DNA from: Galbula dea
Lineage: Eukaryota > Chordata > Aves > Piciformes > Galbulidae
Assembly: GCA_013399015.1 (NCBI GenBank)
Contig: VWZX01002693.1
Location: forward strand, 270,648 to 334,647
Direction: 5' to 3'
DNA length: 64,000 nucleotides
Shown: positions 35,849-47,577 of the stretch, one piece after another
Layout of the letters: the number at the start of each line of letters is the position of its first letter
Position numbering within the stretch: the first letter of the stretch is position 1
Translations under genes and position numbers: made by a program
Notes under the pieces: model-generated
The model's input: only the letters and a program-made list of their open reading frames with translations
The model's database searches: none
Told to the model about the DNA's origin: nothing

Positions 35849-38273
35849 CCCTAGCATCGTTACCTCTCCTGGTCTTGTACCCTTCTAGCACAAATGTGCA
35901 TCATAGCATGCTTTACTTTATAGACCACTTCACCTTTCATAGACCCCATTGGCTTTTCTTCAGCTGTCTCACATCACCTTCAGATGTAAGTTTGTAACCC
36001 CAATAGGTGGGACTGTGACCTATGGTTTACCTCCTTACAGGCCCATGCTCAGAAGTCTGTCTGGATCTGGGTGGGGGACAGGAAATCAACGGTGGGATGT
36101 GGAGCACTGCGTTAAATGACACACGCTGCAGTCAGTAGCTGGGACCAGGCTGGACCCTGTCCCTGCCAGCTGAGAATCTCCTTCCCTCAGATATTAATTC
36201 TTGCTTAACTATTACTGCAGACAAATGGTTTTATTAAAAAAAATAATTAAAAAACCTGTAAATATATTAAAAATAATTCTGACTCTTCTTTGTGTTCTCC
36301 CTTCCTATTCAATAGCTGCTCCCCTCTGCTTACAGAGCAATGCCTGCTCCCACGGGTCCAACAAGTAACTTCAGGAAAAGATATCACAGCAAAATCTTCA
36401 GCAGACTCTGGTGCCCTGAGCACACGCAGCTAGAGGCAGAAGCAGTGGTAATTTTAGGTGCCCCTAAACTCCTCTGGGTTTGTGAGCATGCCAAGAGTTC
36501 ACCCTTTGCCAGCCCATCAACATGCTACAACACTGTACTGTTTGGTCCTCTGAAAATCTCGTTGTACGAAAATTATAGACTCCACAATAAAACCCCACAG
36601 CTTTCTGACAGAAACATCACTGGCTCCTATTATAAAAATAACATATACCCCAAGCATGTAATGGGAAGGAAATCATATCTTGAAGCTCAGGTAATGAGGC
36701 AGCCAAGCATGACTTTTGTTGGGTGCAAGAGAAGTTAGTGCTGAAGGTGTGCAGCTAATATATTAATGCATACATATATGGCTGATTATGTATTATTACT
36801 ACAGTTAAGGAATATTGCCAGTGGAATACAATGTTATGGCAGTGTAATGTTCTCTAAACTACCTTCTTGGCAGGTATAAAAAAATAAATGGAAAATCTGG
36901 AGACAAAAGGCCATGAAGATGAATTTGGCCCACCTTCTTTGCTAATGTACACAGCTGGCTCTGAAATGTGATTCTGGACCACTTGCTTATACCACAACAT
37001 CATCTGCCTGTGACATCTATTTAATACTCATCCATAGTCCCAGTCACCATAACTTGCAGTGTCACAGCTCAAAAGAGCAAAACCTAGAATTTGGGTAGAT
37101 GTTTGCTTTGATTTTCTTTTTTTCTGTGCAAGATCTTTTGGCTCACTAAAGCAAGAACTGAAAGCAAAAGAAACACCTTAATGTGGGTTTTACTGTGGCC
37201 CTACTGAGTCATCGTGTTTAAAAACGAATCCTGTGCGTTTGCCATCTGCTGAACAGGGGCTCAAGAGTTAGATTTAAATAACTACTGCTGCAGAAGACAT
37301 TTAATACCTAGGTCAGGTGAAACTGTCATCATGGTCCAATACAACCTCTCAAGGGTCAAGGCTACTTGGCAAGTGTGAGAAGAGCCACTTCTGGGAGCCA
37401 GAGCTGAGTTTGTAGCACTGAAGAAAACTAGGCACAGCTGGACAAGAATGTCTTTTCATGGTAGGTGTGGGCCCTAGATGTTTGAGTGGATGACAGTTCT
37501 GGAGATGCTGCAAGGAAAGGCAAAAGGAAATGAAGAATAATTGCCTTGAGGTTTTCTAATCTCCTACCCAACACCTTCTCACCAGGGCTACACTGCTGGA
37601 AAAACCACATAGCACAGAGAGGTGCTGATTTACTGCAGGCACAGATCTGACTGTTAAAATCTTTGTGTCCTAGAAATTATCTTCTCTTTACTACCTCAAT
37701 TTATGCAGACAGGTGAATGTATCAGGGTAGAAAGTGGCTGTAGCAGATCAGCCATGAGCCCCTGCTGGCTTCCAACAGCAACATTATGTTAATAGTGATT
37801 GAATGAAGTGAAAATAAGCTGAGGGGAAGCATGAGAGGAGAATTTAGGGGCAAGTGGCAGAGCTCACTGAGCCACATCCTTAAGATGATGCAAGAGATAG
37901 AGGATGAACATCTGCAGATCACAAACACATCTTGCCAAACTCAGAACTGCAGACAAGTTTGCCAGTCTCCCGCCTCTCCTGTATGCTGGCATACAAGCAG
38001 AGTTCCTTTAAAGTAAAATCATTATAAAACCTTCCAAGAAGGCCAGAGCAAAAGAAAATCTACCCTAAGAACTTGCTTAGCTGTATCTTTTAGCAGCTTA
38101 ACAATGATACAGTCTGATAGACAAATATATTCTTTGTTTAAGGAAAGCTCCTATGCTCTGAAGAAATGAGTTAGATCTGCTGCCAAGAAAGGCTGCATCA
38201 GGCACACATACAGCTCCACTTCTGTCATGGCTGGCATTACTTTACTTAGGGATTCTGCTGTAGAGCAGCAGTA
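35849..38273. other. Unannotated AT-rich DNA
   Basis: No recognised repeat. An ATG-started frame of 132 codons at 36340-36738 lies between an acceptor-like and a donor-like site (see findings), but has no recognisable domain and is within the chance range for this window. Confidence 0.5.
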
Positions 38274-38598
38274 CTTAAAGAGGGCCTGTGGGAAAGATGG
38301 GGAGATTCCTTTTAGTGAGGCCCCTTGTGATAGGGCAAGGGCTAATGGTTTTAAACTAAAGCAGGGGAGTTTTAGACTGGATATAAGGAAGAAAGTTTTC
38401 ACAATGAGGGTGGTGAGGCACTGGAACAGGTTGCCCAGGGAGGTGGTGAATGCCCCACCCCTGGCAACATTCAAGGTCAAGTTGGACAGTGCTTTGGGCA
38501 ACCTGATCTAGTTACAGGTATCCCTGCTCACAGCGGTGGGGGTTGACTGGATGACCTCTAAAGGTCCTTTCCAGCTCTAACTTTTCTATGATTCTATG
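38274..38598 (+). mobile_element. CR1 LINE 3' end
   Basis: Bases up to 38511 translate to the CR1 ORF2 C-terminus, including GKDGEIPF, SFRLDIRKKVF and RHWNRLPREVVNAP. The 3' UTR follows (GGGTTGACTGGATGACCTC, TTTCCAGCTC), ending in TTCTATGATTCTATG at 38584-38598. It is 5'-truncated. The subfamily differs from the 22.3/63.1-kb pair (different UTR and C-terminal sequence) and is more diverged. Confidence 0.92.
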
Positions 38599-41500
38599 AC
38601 TTTGCTGACTGGCATAGGCTACAGTTTATGGAGGTCTTTGTAGTGTTGGATCTCCCATGTGAGTCATGGCTAGACCACAGACTTTGATGGGTCTCTTAGG
38701 ACTAGGGTAGAAAACCCTTTCAGTGGCTGGCCCAACGTTTGCCCACAGCCTCTGAGCCTATAGATCTTAAAACTACAAAGCAAACTGCATTTATAGTCTA
38801 AATAATATGCAAAATATGTTTCCAGATAGGAATTTTGTTCTGCTTGGTGTTGTAACCAGATAGCAGTGGGGTTCTGAGGAGGCTAAGCTGCCTCTCAGTC
38901 CTGCAGTTGGGCTGACAAGGTTAATACCGTTTAATTGTTTGTCCATTTAGAAGCTCTCTGGCTCTTTTTTTACCTCCAAACTCCAGCCTGCAAGAAAAGC
39001 TTGTATCTTCATTGTTGGTTCTGCAGATTCCTCTAAGGTAATGGTTCATACATTGCCTCATCAGTATGTGCTTGCAGCAGCTTATCAAGATTCATGAGAT
39101 AGTTCTTGTCCACCTTTCCCATGGCTCTCTATTAAGTCAGATTGGTACATTCATACAGGAAAGGAATAACCTACTCTTGTTGGACAGTAATGACACCTCA
39201 CTGACCAGGTCACTTACAATACTCCTGTCACTATTGCACACTAATATTTGCATGGTAACTACTCACCAGCACCTCTTCTATTTCAGCTCAACAATCAGTT
39301 CAAGAAGATGTGGATTTCTGTGATGGCCCTGGGGAGCACGAGGGGAGGGCAGGCATGTGACATGCACACAGCACATGGCTTCAGGTGTTTTCCTGCTTGG
39401 ATTTTCTTGGCTTTAAACACAACCTCATCTGATCAGAGAAGCTATTTCACATACCTAATGAAGCAGCGAGTTGGTCTCTTAATCTTGCATCTCTTAAACA
39501 GTCCTTTTCACTCTTCTGCTCTGGGTGGCAGGCCTGAAAGTATGGCAAATAAAACCTCTGGTCTGACTCCAACTCTTGTTGGCTCCAAATAGAAAATCAT
39601 GCCTGTCCCCCCCGCAAGGGAATGTGGTGAACCCCTCTGGAGTGTGTCACTTGTGCTAACAGACAAGTGGAGAAGCACTCAAGGCTGCCACCCTGGGCTG
39701 GAAAGCCCAGCTCCTGGTACAGCCAGTAGCTGTTTTGCAGCTTCTAGCAGAGCTATGGTCTGGACATTCCCACAGGAGGGTTCGTGCTCTCAGAAGTTAT
39801 CTCCAGCTGTGGTGGTATCTGCTCTGAGGAAAGCCTGAAGTCTGACTGAAGTCTGTCTAGACATCAGGGCATTTTCCTATTATCAACAATCAGCTTCTCT
39901 TCTTTCTTTTTCTCTCTCTGCAATTAGCTGGGAACAATCAGTTTTCCTGAGTGCCCTTAAAAAACTGGATAGATCAAATATATTCAAACTGTTTGAGAAA
40001 TCACATGTCCTTAGGAACAAAAATGAGAGGTTGTTGCACTGCTGTAGAGGTTGTAACGGGTATGAAAGCAGGTTATTGTAAAGGACTCTAATTGCAGTTG
40101 CCTATTAGCAATGAGTAAGAAATCCTGGGGAGATGGGACAGGAGAAGTGCCAGGAAAAGAGGTGAAAGATGCTAAGCAAAAGCATTTTCACTCCACCTGT
40201 GAAAAACAGGCTGACAGCAATCATATCAAAATTTCTAACAAACAGGTAGAGTGGTTTAAGTTGTTTTAAAAGTGTTTTTAAACAGTGTTTTCTCCCATTT
40301 GAAGATAATTGTGGTCTACTTTTAAAAAGTAGGGTGCAGTGAAAGTGTTTTAAATAGCCCAGGAAAGCATTTTAGTACCTACCAAACTTTAAGCCAGGGT
40401 GAAGCACCACTGTGCTCTATGGGGCACATCAGTTCTACCCAGAAGTATGGAGACTCAAGCTTGCTGCAGAAAAATTGTCAGTATATTATGGAAAAGGTAA
40501 CTAATTTTTCTTTCTAAACCAGGACCATCACCTCTGCCTGAAATGGTTGTATGCTGTGTAGACATACACACACCATTTTCTGTGCAGACTTATTGTGTTT
40601 TATATCTTGATGCTTTATGAGAAGGGCCTTCATGTCTTTTCCAGTTATCTGGCTGGTTGTAGAATAGTTAAATATTATATGTCACTCTTGAAGGCTAAGT
40701 TCTTGTGGCCATATTTGAAAACTACTTTTATGAATATCTGGGCTTCAGACCTGAAGAAGGGCCTTTATACAGGAGGCCTTTTTTGGTTTTTTTTTGAGAA
40801 AGTATCGTAAAAGCCATAACTTCTTCACACAAACCTTGCCTCATCCTGTGTGGTATGAGAATCACTTGAACTGTAAAACAGGAAAGCAAATAAGCATAAA
40901 TATCCATGCATATATTTTGAAAAGACATGATATTTTCATGAATGGATGGATTTGCTCTGGTTTCACTGATCAAAATGTTTCCTTCTCTGCTGTGTTTTGC
41001 CATTACTACTATGACAGGTCGAGGATAAGCTGTGTTATGGTTGTGCTTCAGGCACATGACAGCACAGATATTGCCCTTGATATCCAAAAGGCTTTAGGAA
41101 AGGTTTTGGGGAAGCCTCATCAGGATACAGTACCTCCTGGGGTGGGCTGTCTGCAGACCAAGTGCTCTACAAGGGAAAGCTGAAAATGCTGAAGGGCTGC
41201 CATACAAAATGGTGGCAGGCAGTAAGTGGCAGTACAAGTAAATGATTGCAAACGTTCCAAATCTGGCGAGGTGAAACCAGTTATTGAACAAAGCCAGTGC
41301 TGGGCAGATAGCCATGGGAACCACACATTTTCCTGGATCACACATTGTATGTCAATGGCAACAACAACAAAAGGAGGCTGTTGTAGCCAAGCACCTGCCA
41401 CAGATTAAAAATATAGATTGGTTTTCAATTATTTTCAGGCAATAAACATTCAAAATGAGGTGGTTTGACTACATGCTGTTGAAAGCCCAAATGCAATTAT

Positions 41501-43324
41501 GACCCAAATCAAAAAATCTGTGGCAATGAAAACAGCATAGGGGGAAGAAATCTGTCATGGTGGCATCTGTCAGAACCTCATAGTGTTTTAAGGATTGATC
41601 TAGATGGCTCTTGATAAAGGCATTAGTTAATTACTTTGATGTCTGGTGATTTTTTATATTACAGATATTCTAAAACCAGAACATAATCTGAAATCTTGAT
41701 TTTGCATTATAAATATAACCCAAAGTCTGCTAAAGCCTGTGAGAGAATTTGCAGTGCTGTCAAACCATATGGATTAATTTGGGGAGGTACAGGAGAGAAA
41801 GAAGAAAGAGCTATTTCTAGATGACAGAGAAGACTATTTCAGTACTCCCTTTCTTCCCATTGTGCTGTGGAGAAGAAAATGCAGACAGGCCACGTTCTGC
41901 ACCAAGCTTTTCATGTGAATTTCCATGTTTAGTTTCATAAAGAGACATTTCACAAAAATTCATTCCCCTTTTGAGGTAGCTGATGTTATGAAATCTTCCT
42001 AGCTCTAGAACTTGTTGAGAATCAGTGCACCATGTAGCAGAGCTCAGACTATTACCTAAGAAATACATTAGCTTTCTCTTTTATGACAAAATTATTTACA
42101 TCTGAAAACCTCATTTTAGTTGTATTTTTCTGCAAAGCACATAACACTCAATCATCTGCAGAATTATTGTCTAAAATACAGTAGGTCTTCATTATCCAGT
42201 GTGCTGAACTCAATTCTCTCATGTAAAGGAACAGAACATCCACTGACTATAGTGAGCCCAGTTCTAACAGTACTGGAAATTGTTCTTTGTTTTACAAGAA
42301 TTGAAAAGCCATTAAATACTTCACTACTATACTGCATTCATATGAGTTAATATCATGCTGCAGTCTCCCATTGCAAATACTCTCTTTGTAAATTATCTCA
42401 ACTGGAATAACACAGGAATGCCTCAGATATGGCATATGAGGTTAACTTTTCATACTTGTTTTCAGAACACTTTAAACCTGCCCACTTACTTTACTTTAGA
42501 AACTACAGGTAGAATATATTCTTCCTCAATAAACATTTCATAAAGACCTTTAAACTGAGGTTGAGGTTTTCAGTGAATATTATCTTAGTGGGGAGCAGTG
42601 AGATATGAATGCAACTCACTGCTACAGAAGGGATATGACATTTTCCCTTCACACGAAATCCATCTCTTCCAATGAACTTTCATACCATCAGTATTGACAA
42701 ATAATACATGGATTTAGGAAAAAAAGTATCTAAGAGACTTAGCTCCCTTATTATGCATTATAAGTCCAATATTATGCAAAGTGATGAATTAAATCTTCTA
42801 ATATGAGGTATTAGGCTAGCTGCTGGCAGGGCAGGATGTCTAGGTTAAGATTTTGCTCTACTCTGTATTGGTCTAGCTGAGATAATTTATTTTTGTCTCT
42901 AAAGCATCAATTCTTGTTCAATGCTGACAGAGCAGATATCAGAGCTAGGTTTCCTCACAAGTAGTTTGGATTATTCTTCAGGAAAACAATTTTATTATGA
43001 ATGAGCAGAAGTTTCAGATACTAAAGGCTAGTGGAGTTAAAAGTTATTCTGACTATATTCTCTGAATCCTGATACGCATGGTTCTCTACTTTCTTCTCTC
43101 ATGGGAACAGAGTTGCTTCCTGCACCCAGAGCTGCAGCCATCTTACATCTGAGTTTGAGAGCTGAGAGCTGAGAGGATCTCTGTATACACAGAGGTATCA
43201 CTTGAGCATCTACCACAATTGCAGATGTTCCTACATCATCTTCTAAAGATGAGTGCATGGAAAACAAGCCCAGCGAACACAAATGGTGGTTCAGCAGCGA
43301 AGAGGAAGAATACAGAAGTTACCT
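38599..43324. other. Unannotated AT-rich DNA
   Basis: 4.7 kb with no recognised repeat, RNA gene or exon. Several overlapping frames at 40.7-41.4 kb occur on both strands and cannot all be real; none has a recognisable motif. Confidence 0.55.
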
Positions 43325-43522
43325 GTGGATAGATACTTGTATACAGTACATATTATGTACCTGTATATAATAATTATAATAGATAATAGTATATATTTAT
43401 TATGTATTCAATGGTGTATATAATCATTATACTAGTACAATGTGTGTGCATATATGTACAGATGTATATAATATACATGTAGATTATACACCTTGGTGTG
43501 TGTATATATATACACACACACC
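43325..43522. repeat. TA/TG-rich simple repeat with palindromic end
   Basis: Nearly 200 bases of alternating TA, TG and CA steps. The right end contains a perfect 24-nt palindrome (43496-43519) made of GT repeats, a central TA run and AC repeats. Such sequence can extrude a cruciform and is prone to length variation. Confidence 0.8.
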
Positions 43523-44220
43523 TCAAGTTATGCAATATATCTAACATTAATGGAATAAATTGTTTATGTTATTTGAACAACTCTGCTCTGCAGAGATTCT
43601 GTCTAAACTGAGAAATCTTTAGAGGTGGGAGGCTTCAGTAGCTGGTCTGATTGGAAGGGCACAGATAAAATGAGCAGCTAATGCTGGTGATTTTATTTGT
43701 AATTTCATGGGTAGCATTTACCAGTAAATGTCAGAAGATGCATATTTCATCTGTGCATTTTGCCTCAGGCCCCATCTATGGAAGTGATCACTGGTGTATA
43801 TGCAATTGATTTTTTTCAGGTTAAAAAATTTGTAATACTAGGGAAAAAACTCTGCTAATTCTGAGGCACTAGGATAGTCGAAAAATGACTGACAGAAAGA
43901 CAGCTCTTTTCCTGGCAGCACAGTGCCACAATCAGTGGTGGCAAACAGTCTCGAAGCTGCATAGGGAAGTTTTTGTCAACACAGTCTTCTGGGACAAAAC
44001 TGCATTATTTATAGGGACAAAACCAATCTCTTTTCTCTTAATATGGAAGAAGCAAGGACAACCAAATCAGGCCTGTCTAGGTTAGGCTGTTTTGAAAGAG
44101 AAAACTTCAGTCTGGAACCATCCAATCATGTATGAAATCACTAATTAAAAGAGCACAAAGTTACTTAAGCTTTATGTTAACTTTGATCAGGCAGAACAAA
44201 TAGAGGGAGGGTACATATAT
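43523..44220. other. Unannotated AT-rich DNA
   Basis: No recognised element. Confidence 0.55.
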
Positions 44221-44276
44221 CACAGAATCACAGAATTGTCAGAGTTGGAAGGGTCCTTAAAGACCATCTAGTTCAT
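44221..44276 (-). mobile_element. Very short CR1 3'-end fragment
   Basis: CACAGAATCACAGAATTGTC followed by AGTTGGAAGGGTCCTTAAAG and ACCATCTAGTTCA is the reverse complement of the CR1 3' UTR tail. Only about 56 bases inserted or survived. Severe 5' truncation is normal for CR1 because reverse transcription starts at the 3' end. Confidence 0.85.
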
Positions 44277-44942
44277 TTATGTGCACATACTCTGTGCCTT
44301 CCCTAAAGGCATAAATCATTAGTCTATCTTGCAGTCAGCTAGAACATTTCTTGGTGATTTGGATACATCTGAGTCCCATTTTCAAAAGTTACCTGGGTGC
44401 TTGGACACTTCAATGCCACTGAATGTCAGAGTCAGAGGCATGCTGAGGTAACTGGTTAAGATGGGGCTTTCTCTGTTGCCATCATTGATGTCTAGGCTTA
44501 GGCTGAGCTAGTCTTGCATGTAAACTGCTGCTAGTTTGAACAATACTTTTTCTTTAATGTTGTGTTCCTGCTGCTGTATGAATAATAAATACTGTTGTTT
44601 CAATACTTTTTGGCTGGCCACGGTGTATTACTGGTTGTTGATTCTCAAAGGGAAACTACCAAACTTGCCAAGAGGTAAGAGCAGTTGGCATACATGGAAA
44701 GCTGTAATTGGATCCTCATTTAAAAGGAGAATTATGCAATTATGCAATTAGGCATGGATAGCATAAATGTAAGGCTCTTCCTGAAAGTGTACATGCAGGG
44801 ACTAGAAAAAAAGGGTAGCTAATCCCACAGATGTGATATAGAGGAACTTTAATCCCTGAAAGGCAGAAGGCAGAGTTCTGATGACCAGGTCATTCTCCCA
44901 ACCCTCTCTCCATGTGATCCTGGAACAAAACAATGATGTTAC
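44277..44942. other. Unannotated AT-rich DNA
   Basis: No recognised element. A tandem ATTATGCA/ATTATGCA pair lies at about 44731-44750. Confidence 0.5.
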
Positions 44943-45163
44943 CTTCTGATTGTGACTGAGTTTTTTAAGCAATTAGCCCTTCTAAAATGAGAACGTTTGG
45001 TCCACAGCTGCAGTGGGCTAACATCGACCTTGACCTCACATTTGTGTTGCTGAAGGTCAAGCCTTGCTGTGAGATCATCAGCCGTAGGTACCTTCTCCAC
45101 CCTGCTGCTCACAGGGAGCCCCAAGGATGGTGTGAGGGCAGCTGCAATCCACTGGCACAGCTG
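44943..45163 (-). other. Candidate exon or coding remnant, unidentified
   Basis: On the minus strand one frame is open from 45208 to a TAA at 44941-44939 (89 codons, no in-frame ATG). Within it, CCACCATACAG (ending at 45164) is an acceptor-like site and CAGAAG|GTAACA (junction after 44943) a good donor. The stop codon lies in the would-be intron start. This implies a fully open 221-nt internal exon with GC higher than its flanks. Part of the translation reads VEKVPTADDLTARLDLQQHK. I do not recognise a family. It may be a real exon, a decayed pseudogene or chance. Confidence 0.18.
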
Positions 45164-45208
45164 CTGTATGGTGGAGGCAATTGAAAGATCATAGAGAAAG
45201 CCATTTTG

Positions 45209-46299
45209 CTAGTGCTCAGGCTTTTAAAATGTCTTTCTTCTTCAAATACTTAATAAAATATTTAGAAAGGCCTGCCTGAAAACTAGGAGTGAGGGAAAAA
45301 TGAAAGAGAAGGATGTCAGTGTGATAGGACTTGAAAGACCTTTGTCGAGTTAAGGAATATTGTTTCCTTCTGGGACCCAAGAAGGAGCAGACACAGGAGA
45401 TGCAGAGATTTTTTTACTTCAGATTATGCAGGCACCGGGGATAATGGTAATTAGTTCATCTACTGCAGAAATGTAAAGTCTCCTGGTTGGAACTAAGGCA
45501 TACTGCCTCACACCTTGGAGATGATTAAGTATTGTTTTAATTTGAAGCCCTGCAGGGAAGACAGGTGGACAGAATATAATCACTTATTTAGCCAAGACAT
45601 CAAGGATAACCATCTACCTCTGACAAAGTCTATCATGTTCTCTTTAATAGCTGTGAGCGGACAGGATTTTGTTTTTTCATCTGCAACTTGGATTTCAAAT
45701 ACATTCATAACTTTTTCAAGTGTGTTGTATTCATTTGGAAAGGGCAGGTTTCGAAATGAAGATTGAAATTTCAGGGACAGCTTGTTCTGTCGTGTAAAGA
45801 AGTAATTTCTAAACTGAGAAGGGGATCATCCTTTAATATCTCAAGACAAGAGCCCTCAAAACTTGACACATAAATCTCGGTCTTGATTTGTTTGAAAGGA
45901 CCTATACTGAATTGTCTTATCCATGCCTCCTGCACCACTACAAGACTGAATTTTGTTATACCTAAATCATCCCTAGTAAATTTTAACACAAGGGTCCAGT
46001 CTGGTTTTCATGGCTGAAGAGTTTTATTTGTTCTGATTTATTACTGAAACAGATTTTCCTGTGGCAGAACATATGTTAAAAGCAGAGTGAAAAAAATAGG
46101 CAGGCAAGATCAGCTTATCAGTCACTTCACTGGTTTGTCTGATAGATCATATGTATGTCTTTCATCCTTCAGTGAGTGTGATGGCAATAATTCAGGGTGG
46201 TAATTATGAGGTGAAAACGTGCATGGTGCCCACCTTGGTGTGGCACAATCGCTTGAAGTGAGGAACCGCGTGTTTTTCCCAAACTTCAAAACCTAACAG
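45209..46299. other. Unannotated AT-rich DNA
   Basis: No recognised element. Confidence 0.55.
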
Positions 46300-46380
46300 A
46301 CCATGGCAGGGGGGTTGGAACTAGATGATCTTCAAGGTCCCTTCCAACCCCAGCCATTCTATGATTCTATGATTCTATGA
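46300..46380 (+). mobile_element. Short CR1 3'-UTR fragment with three-unit tail
   Basis: CATGGCAGGGGGGTTGGAAC, then AGATGATCTTCAAGGTCC and TTCCAACCCC, match the terminal CR1 UTR. It is followed by three tandem ATTCTATG units (46357-46380). It is extremely 5'-truncated, with a well-preserved tail. Confidence 0.92.
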
Positions 46381-47559
46381 TATCCTTAGTCATCTTTTCT
46401 CCCCTTCTCAAACCTGAGTTGCACAGTACTGGGAACAGTGAACACTGTTGAAAGGTGTTGTCTAGACTAGAGAACAGAATTTAACTTAGAAAGTAACTCA
46501 GACAACCATGTACCCAGAGGAGTCCACACAAGTGCTTTGGACAGTGAAAAAAGTGGTGACTGTGATGTCCATGAAAGAAATAGAGAAGTGAAGGTGGGCA
46601 AGGTAGGTGTGGCAACTCAAACAGTTCTGAAGTTGCTGAAACAAGATCCCACAAATCTACAAACTGATTAGTGATGGATCTGTTTAACAAGGACCTGGTC
46701 ACATCTGTGGATGAAAAGAACAGGGCTTTCTGAAATCCAGTGAGTTCTACTATTTTGAGTTCAACATGATCATTATTTGTGGAAATAGGAAGTACCTAAG
46801 ACTGACAGATATTTTATGTCAGAGTAGATGGAAAGTTGGTACTGGATTTTAATGGCATCCTTTCATTGTTATCTTGTTTACATACACTTGCCAGTTTTAA
46901 GGAGGGCAATATATAATTTTTTAGGAGGTGACAGTCTGAGGATAAATGAGAGTATGTGCAGAAGAGCTGGAAGGATTCTGAGCAAGTGAAGAGACTCAGA
47001 AAATGTGACCTTTTAGTGGAGAGGAGAAGCTCAGTATACTGTGAATTTTTCTTAATCAAAGCTTTGTTTTCTATTTCTGTGGTTGAAAGGGAAAAAAAAA
47101 AATCACACTGGTGCAAATGGCCTGGAGGACAAATGCCCTGTTCTGCCATAATGGTTACTGTAGTGAGACTCTCTCCTACAGGCCACACAACCAATTGTGC
47201 ATCATCTGCACGTGCTGGTGCATGACAAAAAAAGGCTGAGTTTTTTTTGGAAACCTGTAAATTTTCTGGTAAGAAAGCTTTATCTAAAACTTTAAAAGTG
47301 GGCAGAAACCTTCCGTGTCTGTGCTGATCCTTACAGAGGTTCTCATTCTATGTGGCATTTAAGCACATCTTTAACTGTTTAGCTAGATAAGGGCTGCAGC
47401 TTTCATGTTCTTTGCAAATATCATATTCTATGCATGAGCTTACCTTTTGTGATTCATTTCCCCTGTAAAATAAATTACAAACCTTCAGATGGGATTTAGG
47501 CTGGATTTCAGAGATAAATGTGTGTGCATTTTTATAGATTTGGGTTGTATATGTCTCTG
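46381..47559. other. Unannotated AT-rich DNA
   Basis: No recognised element. The overlapping plus and minus frames near 46.8-47.2 kb are without motifs. Confidence 0.55.
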
Positions 47560-47577
47560 CATATATATATATATATT
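47560..47577. repeat. (AT)n microsatellite
   Basis: An uninterrupted AT dinucleotide run of about 17 bases, likely polymorphic. Confidence 0.85.
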
